Positions 32,642-42,977 of a stretch of 64,000 nt of DNA are shown one piece after another. The DNA comes from Pseudopithomyces maydicus (Eukaryota > Ascomycota > Dothideomycetes > Pleosporales > Didymosphaeriaceae): contig JANTUC010000001.1 in assembly GCA_026873275.1 (NCBI GenBank), positions 1,922,001 to 1,986,000 on the forward strand, read 5' to 3'. The position numbers and the translations under genes are program-made. Position 1 is the stretch's first letter, and each line of letters begins with the position of its first letter. The notes under the pieces are model-generated. The model was not told the DNA's origin. It was given only the letters and a program-made list of their open reading frames with translations, and ran no database searches.

Positions 32642-34251
32642 ATGTCTGATGCTGAAAAGAGCACTACTTTCCGCGATGGCGAGCAGGACTCCTCAGATCC
32701 AAAGTTGGAGCACGCTGGCACTCATGGCACATATCTCGCGAGTGACGAATTAGCCAGTCTATCCGAAGACCATCGTCAGTATCTTCTAGCGAGACATGGG
32801 ACGCTCGAACTCGACCCCGTCCCATCCATGAGCGATGCAGATCCGTACAACTGGCCACGATGGAAGGTACGCATACTCATAAATACCTAATTGTGTGCCT
32901 TGGGGCATCTCACTAACAAGATCACAGAAAGTGACCAACTTGATATTGGTAGCATTCCACGCCTTGATGTCGACGTTCATGGCCTCGGGCATCATCCCAG
33001 CCTACGAAAATATAGCTGAGGATCTGGGCGTCACCTTACAGCAGACATCATATCTCACCTCGATCCAGATCGCTGTCATCGGCGGCGCACCTCTTTTCTG
33101 GAGACCACTTTCTACCCGCTTCGGAAGACGCCCTATATTTATCATCTCGCTGATCGGCAGCCTGTGTTTCAACATCGGGTGCGCAAAGACGGATACGTAC
33201 GCTGCCATGGCAGCATGTCGCGCCCTGGTGGCATTCTTCATCTCGCCCGCTGCAGCCATCGGAAGCGCCGTCGTCGTCGAGACCTTCTTCAAGCACGAGA
33301 GAGCAAAGATGATGGGAGTCTGGACACTCCTACTGACCGTTGGCATTCCCATCGCCCCATTCATATTTGGCTTCGTGACATACAACGTCGGGTACCGCTG
33401 GATCTACTGGATCTTCGCCATCATCAACGGCGTCCAGCTTATCCTGTATACCTTCTTCGGACCAGAAACACGCTTCATTCGACACCACAAAACAGTGCAA
33501 GAGCTACCCAGCTTCAAAGACGCGATGCTCAAATTCCGCCGCATCGACCCCACTCCCTTCACCGCCTACGAATTCATCTCACCGCTGCGCATGGCCGTGT
33601 ATCCCTGCGTGATGATCCCCGCCGCTGCCTACGCAATGGTCTTCCTCTTCGCATCCGTGCTCGCCACGGTTGAGATCCCCCAACTCTTCGGCGAGAAATT
33701 CCATCTCAACGCCCAACAGACGGGGCTACAGTTTCTGGGGCTAATCATCGGATCTCTCATCGGAGAGCAGATGGGCGGCCGTGCAAGCGACATGTGGATG
33801 CGCTGGCGCGGAAACAAGACCGCGGGGGAGACCCGCGCCGGAGTTTCGCCTCTGGCTCAGCTACATTGGGTACGGGCTAACCATCTGTGGCATCGTTGTT
33901 TTCCTCGTCCGCATCGAGCAGGCGCAGGAGCTGAAGTGGAATGTTACGCCTATAGTGGGCGTGGCGATTGCCGCGGCGGGGAATCAGATCGTCACGACGG
34001 TGCTAATTACTTATGCTGTGGACTGCTACCAGGAGGAAGCTGGGAGTATTGGTGTGTTCATCAGTTTTGTGAGACAGATCTGGGGGTTCATTGGCCCATT
34101 TTGGTTCCCTCAAATGTTCGAGCATGTGGGGATTGCGAATAGCGCGGGTGTTGCCGTTGCGATGCTTGTTGGAGTGAGCTTGGTGCCTACGATGATTCTG
34201 CAGTGGAGAGGGAAGCTGTTCAGGCAGCGAGAAATGACTGCAAGGATTTGA
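32642..34251 (+). CDS. MFS transporter, with an apparent frameshift
   Basis: Exon 1 (32642-32866) and exon 2 (32928-34251) flank a 61-nt intron after WPRWK. The N-terminus is hydrophilic, and about 12 membrane helices follow. The MFS loop motif FGRRP appears after helix 2. Sequence style is that of DHA1/Hol1-type proton antiporters, moving drugs, polyamines or metabolites across the plasma membrane. The reading frame shifts near 33824-33842 (central loop), at a G5 run beside a short C run: one base too many or two too few. Downstream the other frame continues with perfect membrane helices. About 515 residues if joined. A sequencing error is likelier than a broken gene. Confidence 0.85.
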
Positions 34252-34350
34252 AGAAAAGATATTGTTTTTCTCTTTGTAAATTTCCATACATACCACATAT
34301 CCAAATTACCTCCAGTCCATGAAAAGCCCATCAATTTATGTAATAGCTTT

Positions 34351-36223
34351 CTAAGATAGCCTTGCCAGTGGATCATCCATTGCCAAAACATCCTGGAGCC
34401 ACTGATCCTCGTCTATATTGAGGAACTGTCCCCAAAATCCCGTGTCCAATTCCGACTCTGGAATCACCAAGTTACTCCCTAGTCTTTCCTCCCGCTCTCC
34501 ATCCTGCCCACCACTTAATTTGGTAGTAAACCACTTTTGTACACCTCTCGCCATAGGTATCAACCGTTTATAGAACGCCGGTAACTGCTCGTCCGGGACC
34601 AAAGCAAGCAGATCAGCCAAACGATCCGCCGTTCTGGAAAAGTAGTCACGCAGGTTCAACGCCTGGTCTACCGTCTCCGTGGAATTGGTCCCGCATTTTA
34701 TGGAGCATAATAGTAGAGCAAGAAAGGTGTTGTGGTTAGACTGCGAGAATACATGCGAAGGCACATCGAGTAGGATGACGGGGTCGAGGGCCATGGGTAC
34801 CAGCGCATCGTTGAGAAACTTCATTGCGGAGATACAGTTGTTTAGCACTTCGTGGCGCGCATCGACCGTCTGGAACAGCGATTCTTCAAGACAGCATTCG
34901 TAGAGGCATACCCTCGCATAACCGTATTGAATTGTGAGTAGTCCTGTGTTTGTTAATGTAGATCTCTCTACCAATCTAGGGCCTACTCACGTGTCTTTAC
35001 GCTTTCTGGCGTGGCGTTCCACTGCGACGAGATCTTCGCATCCCAGGTTCTCACATGTTGTAGTATCTCGGAGTTAGAGCTGCTCTGGCGGAAGATGTTG
35101 TAAATAAATTCATACCCGCTACCTCGCTGGCGTTGCGTCATGTTGAACCAGCAGGTGACGACGCGGAACTGCTCGACAGCATGTTGCAAGCGAGCCAAAG
35201 CTACAAGGGTTTTATCGGTTTCGATGCCTGTGCTTTCTAGAACAACACAACAACGCTCAGCATACTCCTCAAATTGTATAGCATTTAGATGAACCGATGT
35301 GTTTGACATGCTAAAACGATGTTAGTCTCGGTATGTCGAACTTGAAGGGCAGTGTCAATCCTACACTGATGACAGATAAATGCATGCTAGGTATGCACGC
35401 TTCTCTTCCAAGGTGTGGTCAGAAAGCTTTTCGGCATGGTATTCAGTCCGTAGTTCAAATCCATCCGGCTCTTCCGTCGCCGTTACAAAATGGCGACGTG
35501 CAAAGGGTGATCTGTTCAATTGCAGATCAACAATCAAGCTCATTGCCAGATGTATGAACATGCTCCTCTGGCCTCGCATCTCGGCTAGCAGTTGTGACCT
35601 TGGTAACAGAGTCAGAAAAGGCGTTTGCTCATGAGAAAAACACTTACCAATGAATCATCAATAACAGCCCCTGGAGAAGATCTAAAGTTTTCTGTCCGTT
35701 TTGTATCATATGTGCAGCAACATGTGCCTTTGCAGCTGCGAACAGCTCCCGTTGTCGTGCGCGGTCCTTGGTACAGCCGAGCATCGCCACGACAAGGGAT
35801 AGAAAAGGTTTCACTTCCGCAAAGCCGGCAGCTGACTGCTTAACATCTGGCATAATAACAAAAGGAAAGAATCCGAATAATGATGCACGATAGTAATGCA
35901 TCCCACGTTCGATTTCATACAGGCTACAAGAACCTACACTTGTCGAACCAGCCACCGAGTCTCTCATAACTGCAGCATTTCCAATCGTCGCCAGTGGTGG
36001 CTGAATTTTCCTGCGTTTGCGCGGTTCGGTTGTCTGCACGACACATCTGATATCCAGGCCACAGCATCTACGATATAAGTAAGTGTCCAAAAGCAGTAAG
36101 GTTCAGGTAACATGCAGCGTACCTCTTGCACCTCGCGTAATCCACCCCAGGCTCGCATCTCACTTTAGAGGTCGCGCAATGATGGCAGGCTTTCGGCCGT
36201 GGAACGGTATATATCGGCGGCAT
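34351..36223 (-). CDS. Zn2Cys6 transcription factor
   Basis: Five exons (36223-36123, 36067-35648, 35598-35365, 35310-34991, 34943-34351) give 555 residues; four introns of 47-55 nt all keep the frame. The DNA-binding domain sits at the N-terminus, with Cys at residues 13, 16, 23, 32, 35 and 42; intron 1 splits it. A KRRK nuclear signal follows. The rest is helical, like the C-terminal part of AflR-type and other fungal regulators. It ends in an acidic, Trp-rich tail that could activate transcription. It is convergent with the MFS gene (99 bases) and divergent from the dehydrogenase. It is the likely pathway-specific regulator of 27.5-38 kb, which is inference. Confidence 0.85.
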
Positions 36224-37012
36224 ATGTTATTTTTCGTGTTTTAGGGGCAGAAGAACCAGAAGGATGGTTTTGTGGTCGTGTAACAATACACGGGCGCAGC
36301 GAAGCCCCGGTAATAAATGCGTATCCCATTCCGTGAATGGAAGTCACTAGCCTCATCGGGAAGGGAAATTGCCGTCTCACCGTGTGTTGCGTCTCCTGGA
36401 ATTACTGCCTGGTCATGCTGAAGTCTGAGTACGTAAAAAGTCTCTTCAAGTCTGATTGAATGAAGATTGATCTTTGGCGGTTGAGAAAACGAATATCCAA
36501 GATGGTCGGTTCAATGGCATTGAACGTCGATGTGCGTACAAGCACGTGTTGATCAAACGTCCCTGGAGAGAGGTGCATCGAGTTAAGACATGATAGGCAA
36601 GAACAAGACCCCCAGGATATTTACACGCGTGTAGTGTACCTCTATAGGATCTAGATATCAAGCGTGACCCTGTGATATTGCATCAGCCCGCACACATACG
36701 TAACAGGAGCTAATGCAACTTTTTAGATTCAGGTTCGGGGGGTCCAAGTCCGAGCTATCACACACAGAAGACGCAAACGCTATGTTTTCCTACGCTTTAA
36801 CAATTAAGTAATGAAAACAATTGAAATTCCTTCTATGGTCGACAGATCATCATGCGCCGACGCTACCCCACCCGGGTACAACACGATAGTGCGGGGAAAC
36901 ACATGCTTTATAGTCAATACTTCAAGATGCGTACATCCATTTCATATTATTCCTTAACCTCCAGTATACTCATCACACTAAATCCCAACCCAAAAAGTTC
37001 GACTCCATCTCA
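36224..37012. other. Divergent promoter region, regulator / dehydrogenase
   Basis: 789 bases shared by the Zn2Cys6 gene and the short-chain dehydrogenase. The right half is A+C-rich and leads into the dehydrogenase ATG. No coding sequence was seen. Regulator binding sites would be expected here. Confidence 0.5.
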
Positions 37013-37937
37013 ATGCCTCCAAAGCCCAGACCTCGCACCGCTTTCATCACAGGTACATAATAAGCCCTCATCCCCCTTCACATCTCCTTCCCATACCAAC
37101 ACGCCCCAGGTGGCTCCAGCGGCCTAGGCTACGCCCTAGCTCAACGCCTCCTCTCCCTCAACTACCACATCTTCATCGCAGACCTCTCCCTCTCCGGCGC
37201 CAAAAACCTCGCCGCCACACACAACACCCCTCCGGCATCAAAGTCCACTACGCAGGAACCGACGTCTCTTCCTGGGACTCGCAGCTCTCCGCCTTCAAGC
37301 AAGCGCTCCAGGTCCTGGGAAACCGCATCGACTACGTGTTCCCTGTCGCCGGCATCGGCGAACGCAAGTGGCTGCCGTTCGCGGAGGAGAGTGCAACCGG
37401 GGAGTTCGTCAAGCCGGATTTACGCACGCTGGAGGTCGATTTGACGGGGGTGTTGTACACGGTTGGGCTGGCGGTGCAGCAGTTTCGGCGGCAGGAGCGG
37501 GATGAGCTGGGCTTCAGGGGGAAGCTGGGGTTGGTGGCGAGTATCTGTGGGATATCGCCTGTGCCGGCGTTGCCGGTGTACTCGGCAGCGAAGTATGGGG
37601 TTGTGGGGCTGACGAGAACGTATGGAAATTTGTTGGTGCAGGAGGGGATTACGGTGAATGCGGTGTGTCCCGGGATTGCGAGGACGAGCATTAATTCGGA
37701 GGCGTTCTACAAGAGTGTGGAAAAGGAGGGGGTGTTGGCGAGTATTGATGGGGTGGTGGATGCGTTTATGGAGATGGTGGGGGGAGTAGGAGTGCGGAGT
37801 TGTATGTTTGTCGGCCGGAGGGGTGGGTTAAGAAGGAGGAGGAGGAGTATGATGAGTGGTTGAAGAAGAGCTTGGAAGTGCTTGATGAAGGACATCAGTG
37901 GATTCATTACTCGGACGCGGCGAAGGATTACCACTGA
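37013..37937 (+). CDS. Short-chain dehydrogenase/reductase with two apparent frameshifts
   Basis: Exon 1 is 37013-37052, the intron is 37053-37109, and exon 2 ends at the stop 37935-37937. The NAD(P) motif TGGSSGLG spans residues 13-20 and is cut by the intron. The catalytic pair is in YSAAK (Tyr near 170). The C-terminus (EGWVKKEEEE ... YSDAAKDYH) matches many fungal reductases. Frame is lost twice, each time as if one base were missing: at the C4 run 37227-37230 and at the G6 run 37779-37784. About 289 residues if joined. It reduces or oxidises a carbonyl/alcohol in the cytosol. It may be a real pseudogene, but sequence error fits better. Confidence 0.8.
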
Positions 37938-38059
37938 ATGAGGATCGTGTGTAACTGTCATCAATGCGCACAGAAGAAACTCGACAAATAATCCATATGT
38001 TCATTAAGATTCAATGATGAACAATCTAATACCAAATAAAGCTACTAATTGATCAGATA

Positions 38060-39390
38060 CTATTTTTCGCCACCCACGAATCGATCCTTGTCCCCCAGAA
38101 CACCCCTCGCCATTTGCAGTTGCTCGTCTGTCTGACAAATCAACGTCTTGTACTTCGCATCACCTGCACTGATATCGGTGACCACCTCATCCTTGGGGTC
38201 CTCGTTCTTCTTCGCATCCAGCTTGAACCCCAAACATTCCACCCCACGTACCACCTCCTGTCGCAACCTCGCACCTCGTTCGCCAATCCCCCCAGCAAAC
38301 ACGAGAGCATCCACCCCACCCCCAACTTCGTGAAATAAGGCCCCACGTAGTTTAATATCCTGTCCACAAATATATCGAATGCCAGCTTATGACTCTCTTC
38401 CTCGCTCGAGCTGATCTCTCCGAAATCGGTCGTACCGGTGAGAGACTTCCATCCAGATTGCTTGTTGAGTATCTCCTCGGCTTGTGTAATGTGCATGTGG
38501 CTGGAGGCAGAGTGAGAGGGGCGAGCAGCAGAGTGTGTGAAGTGGAACATCAGAGAAGGGTCGATGGACCCAGAGCGCGTGGCCCCAGGAAGGCCTGCAA
38601 GCGGAGTGAGGCCCATCGAGGTATCGTGAGAACGGCCGTTCTTAATGCAACAGGCCGAGGCACCGGAACCGAGATGGAGGGCTATGATATTGAGAGAGTC
38701 TTTGGGTTTTTGGAGATAGGAAGCGACCTATAGAAGACGTATCAATGTAAGTTTGTGGTTTGACATCTTCATAATTTCATTGCACGAGAAGATTTTACTT
38801 ACCGTGTCCGTGATGAATTGATAACTGATCCCATGAAATCCATACTTTCTTAACTTGTTCTTGTTCGCCACACTTTGATCGATTGGATACGTGCAAATAT
38901 GCTTCGGTATTGTGGCATGAAAGCTACTATCGAAATACGCAATATTCTTTGCACGCGGCAAAATCTCGCTCACCGCTCTCACGATACTAAGAGCTGGCGC
39001 ATTATGCAGTGGCGCCAAATCACTCAACTCCTCAATATGGTGGTACGTTTCTTTATCAATGATTTGTGCCCTGGGATAATCCCCGCCGTGCACGACGCGA
39101 TGGCAGGTAAAGTGGATGTCATCGGTTTTCGAAAGCTCGGGAAGGCCGTCGTCTTTCTGGAGATGTTCCAATATGTACTTGAAAGCAGCTTCTTGTGAGT
39201 CGATATTTGATAGCTCTTTCCCCTTGATCTTTTCGTCCCCGCGGGAGTACTTCAACTTGGCAGGTGGGGCGGTGAGTCCTTCGACCGTGACCTCCGCGAG
39301 TTGTGTTGGGGCCAAAGTGGACTTCTCGGCTTTGTAGACAGATATCTTCACACTCGAAGAGCCGGCGTTGATAGAAAGTATGATTTCCAT
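38060..39390 (-). CDS. ackA: Acetate kinase, with an apparent frameshift
   Basis: Exons 39390-38803 and 38727-38060, with a 75-nt intron (GTAAGT...TATAG), code for about 418 residues. The N-terminal phosphate motif ILSINAGSSSVK and RVVHGGD are diagnostic; later blocks are YFDSSFHATIP, YGFHGISY, LHLGSGAS, TRSGSIDP and FAGGIGERGA. The enzyme interconverts acetate plus ATP and acetyl phosphate. In fungi it usually works with phosphoketolase, which is not in this window. The frame shifts at the C4 run 38314-38317, one base short, just before the FAGGIGE block. The conserved block in the other frame argues for a missed base. No targeting signal, so cytosolic. Confidence 0.9.
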
Positions 39391-39998
39391 GGCCCTTCAA
39401 GCTTTCCAAGTATCGTTCTCGAACGTGCACCGAGTGATTACGCAAGAACTTATCAGCAAAAGTCTATGAGAGAAAGATTTACACAGAAAGAAAATTGCAG
39501 AATTGTCTAACAAGAAAGTTGGTTTGATGGAGTGTTCGGAAGGTGCGGAGCCTCGCGCGACTACTACATTTCGTCATTTCGCCGCAACGCTACGATCCTG
39601 CTGGTCCACCCAAAGTGGAACATGACTACTAAATACATGCGTGTTCATGCTGATAGGGCCGCGCTGGTGGGCTCAACTAGAGCGTTCAATCGCAGCCCGA
39701 AGACTTTGTCTTCTAGAGAATGAATTGTGAGATGATGACGTCATAGCATGTTGTTTAATAGCTTCCATGTTGCGCATATTGTTGAGGATACAGGACTCAT
39801 ACCTAACACTCATACCTAACATGCACGACTGAAGACCTGATTTTCCTAGAGAGGGCGAGAGGAGAAGCTTCGAAGTCTTCTAAACAAATGCCATTGTAGA
39901 CAAAACATGGTCTTTCACTATTATCGAAACGGCCTTTTGCCCTCCTACACTACAGGTACAGAAGCGATCTCTTCGCTACACAATAAGGAAGACCTTCT
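39391..39998. other. Intergenic, acetate kinase promoter region
   Basis: About 600 bases between two tandem minus-strand genes. It holds the acetate kinase leader and the 3' flank of the isochorismatase gene. No coding signal or repeat was seen. Confidence 0.55.
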
Positions 39999-41113
39999 CT
40001 ACAATCTGCTGTCTGCTTTGCAGATCGTTTGCAATACTTCTTTGGTCTTCTCAGACGTTGCTTTCACAAGCTTAATCATCTCTTTGAACTCAGGAATAGC
40101 AGCATCTCCCATGACTTCGTACATGAAGCTTTCGCTGCTCACGACCTGGACCCCGGCATGTCTCAGCCTAGCCAGCGCTATGGGCACCTCCTCTTTGTTC
40201 ATGCTGCTTACAGCATCTGCAATAACGTACACGCTGTGGCCATCGTTCAGAAGATCAAGGGCAGTCTGCGTGACACAGATGTGCGACTCGATGCCGACAA
40301 TGACACAGGACAGGGGTGAATTGAGCGAGGCAATACCGGCACGGACTTCGGGAATGCTATGAACCAAGGTGGTCAGCGTTACCGACGTATAAAAGCAAGG
40401 CTGAGGATGAATATAGCGTACAACATGGAAAAGCGCGTCTTGTCAGCATGTGTGATGGTTTTCACGCCACCTGGTGCGTCCAGCAGCAGCTCAGGCACAG
40501 TGTCGCCCAATCTTGCCTTATTCTGCGTGGTTGCGAAGACAGGGATGCCGAGGATCTGACCTGGGGTGGGTGATTAGCATGGCCTAGGCACGAGGCAGGG
40601 ACGGCTGCAAGGTTGCAATTTCTGGAGCAGGCAAGCCTCTCGCGATTTGGCCCCATTCGATCAGCCACTTCTCCATGGATACGGTGGATGCATAGACTAA
40701 GTCTGACGCAGCCCACGGCAGTGGTTGACTAGCGCCGGTGGGGTTGGCATACTCGCTTTTAGCAACTTCTGTGTGGTTGCCACAATTTTGTCGAACTCAT
40801 GGATTGCAGGCCGAAACTTGTCTTGCAAATCGCATATGCTAGCAACACTTCAGCGACGGATCACTATGCGCAATTGCGCAGTCAGCAGATGCCCCAGTGC
40901 TTGCCCAGGGCTACTTACGAAGTTTGCCGAGGAGAGCGTACAACAGAGCAGGATTCTCTAGCCGTTGGTGAGCGCGTGCTTGGGAAAAAAATAATCGGCC
41001 GTGACTTTGAGCTTACTGATCCTGCGCTCAGCCATGGTGGAGTATCCTAGAGCCTGGATGCGGAGACTTGAGAAGGTGCTTGGTCGTGCAAGGCGCGAGA
41101 GCAGTGGCAGCAT
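39999..41113 (-). CDS. Isochorismatase-like hydrolase, probably mitochondrial
   Basis: Five exons (41113-41017, 40957-40942, 40838-40753, 40560-40422, 40356-39999) give 231 residues; all splices keep the frame. Exon 2 is only 16 nt. Introns 2 and 3 are long for this window (103 and 192 nt). The triad of the family is visible: Asp in CDLQDKF, Lys in TQNKARLG, Cys in GIESHICVTQTA. From the ATG at 41113 the first 25 residues are Arg/Ser/Leu-rich without acids, like a mitochondrial presequence. A second ATG at 41035 (MAERRI) would give a cytosolic form. The family hydrolyses isochorismate or related amides; the substrate here is unknown. Confidence 0.85.
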
Positions 41114-42027
41114 GCTGATGTGCTGCGATGCGTCAAGGTCGTCGTCCGACGTCGCTGGCCAGGGCTTGGCAAACTCATGGTATGCGGGGTGGTGTGCAGT
41201 TGGGCTGGGCCGGTGCCCCGCGGTAAGCAGCAACTCGACAGCAGATGCAATCGAAATGGCATTCTCGATCCGCTGATTGCACGGTTCCTGGTGGGCCGTG
41301 TGATTGGTGACGTCGAGAGCTTGTCCGTGACGCCTAAGATGCAGGCCAGAATGGGCGCCGGACAGCCGTTGCGGTGGCGGGACGCAGCATCAGCGTCTTA
41401 CGGTTTGACAGATGATGGCCCACAGCTTGGGTAGGCCAGCAACGTGACGCTAGAAAGGTACGGGCTGCGAGATGGAGACGGTAGACTACGGTACGGAACA
41501 GGCATCTGCAGGCGGTTCGCAGGTACGACGCAGGTCCTGAACTGGAGCGCTCCAGGAGCAGCCTGGGCGCTCTTCACTTGAAACATGGACCCTATGCTGT
41601 GATTTCGCCGTCACGGCCAGGGGGTCAAGCCCTGGAGGATGCCCCCTGGTCACCAGAGATACATGGTGCCCCGGAGGAGGCCCTCGAGCGGCCACTGCAC
41701 TGCTAGGCCGCTGACAGTTCGACCATGTTACTGTAGGTGCTCGTCTCAGCTCAGCCGTCGAGCAGCTCCGTCAGCAGCGCTCTTCGTCTGCGCGCTGCCC
41801 AGGTGGAGGGTAGACCGAGTGCAGGGCCCGGACACGGCAAATGAGCGCCCCCGGGGCCGGGGAGCAGGCAGGCACGTGTTCGCCGGCAATCCTACGGTAG
41901 CTACATAGAAGCGGGTGCTGTGCATATATAGGGTACTCATGGCTGGCGGAGCACCCACCACGGCGAAGCAGCAGCGCGCGGCGCCATGTCGGTACGACCT
42001 GAGCGCAATCAGCCTTCGCGTCCGCCT

Positions 42028-42063
42028 CCCTCTGGTCCCTCTGGTCCCTCTGGTCCCTCTGGG
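42028..42063. repeat. 9-bp tandem repeat, four copies
   Basis: The unit CCCTCTGGT is repeated three times exactly, with a fourth copy ending in GGG. Confidence 0.9.
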
Positions 42064-42102
42064 GCTCCAGCGCGGCGGGTGGTGGTCGAGGAGAGGGCCG
42101 GC

Positions 42103-42132
42103 AGGCGAGGCGAGGCGAGGCGAGGCGAGGCG
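42103..42132. repeat. 5-bp tandem repeat, six copies
   Basis: The unit AGGCG is repeated six times without a mismatch. Confidence 0.9.
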
Positions 42133-42202
42133 CTGGTGCTGCTTGTTGGTTGTCTGTGATGAAAAAGGGCTCAAGGGCTCGGTGCCAGGGCCCCATAGAA
42201 TA

Positions 42203-42247
42203 GCTCCAGGGCCTCAGGGCTCCAGGGCTCCAGGGCCCCAGGGCCCG
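42203..42247. repeat. Imperfect GGGCTCCA-type minisatellite
   Basis: About five imperfect copies of an 8-bp unit close to GGGCTCCA. The core CTCCAG is shared with the array at 42424. Confidence 0.8.
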
Positions 42248-42423
42248 TTAGACGACTCGATAAGAAAACACCTGGGCAAGCACGCCGCACGAGACTGCCA
42301 AAATAGCAAAGCGGGAAGGTGCGAGACAGGCGACCCAGAGCACACATCAGGGCAGCACTGTGGAATGGTGCCAGCTGCGAGACAGCATCAGAGACAAGCA
42401 GAGGCACTGCCCCCAGCACCCCA

Positions 42424-42458
42424 ACGCTCCAGCGCTCCAGCGCTCCAGCGCGCTCCCA
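42424..42458. repeat. GCGCTCCA tandem repeat
   Basis: About four copies of an 8-bp unit, the first reading ACGCTCCA and the last truncated. The CTCCAG core is shared with the array near 42203. Confidence 0.85.
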
Positions 42459-42977
42459 GCACGCCGCCGTCCGAGCAGAGTAGCATCCGGCGGAGGCTGC
42501 ATCGTCTAACGTGCATTGAGCGTCCCCATGAATACATCTTCCGTGCCGTTTCGTGGCCCGTGCATCGACTTCCGCTGCGTATTTCGTAGTTGCCCGCCTG
42601 CGTGCCATCCGCGAGTGCTGCTACGGCTCTGTGCACCACCTCCTCCCTCCCTCGCCGTGTCGTCTTCTGCCTCTGCGTGCTGGATCCGCCCAAACCCCCA
42701 AGCGCTGCCACCTGCCCCATCTCCCTCCCCCCACGGCTGTATTCCCTTAGCGCTCGTCGTCGCCCTCGCCCCTCGTTCAGCGAATCGACTTCCACAGGGG
42801 CCACGCACAGAGTCACTCGCACGCCGTTCACGCCTCTTGTTGCCCGTTCTGCACGCGCCGAGCCTTGCCTTTCATCTTCACACCCACCCCCGGCCCCAAG
42901 TCACCGCCGCCCTCTTCGCCTAGCTGCCGCCCGAGTCGACCACGCCCGCGCCGCGACTTCTTTGACCGCGAGAGTAT

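Larger units (their letters stand above)
41114..42977. other. G+C-rich spacer with minisatellites
   Basis: A 1.86-kb gap before the nucleotidyltransferase gene. Open frames on both strands (for example 41915-42589) are low-complexity translations of short tandem repeats and G/C runs, with no domain. A TATA-like CATATATA lies at 41923-41930. The last 400 bases are C+T-rich, like a long 5' leader of the gene at 42978. Confidence 0.6.

Noticed and set aside
37013..39390. Dehydrogenase and acetate kinase as true pseudogenes
   Set aside because: Each lesion is one base in a homopolymer with conserved protein on both sides, and neighbouring housekeeping genes show the same defect.
41915..42589. 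A 224-codon plus-strand open frame with a TATA-like element upstream
   Set aside because: Its translation is dominated by tandem repeats and Arg/Pro/Gly runs, with no domain. It reads as a repeat artefact.
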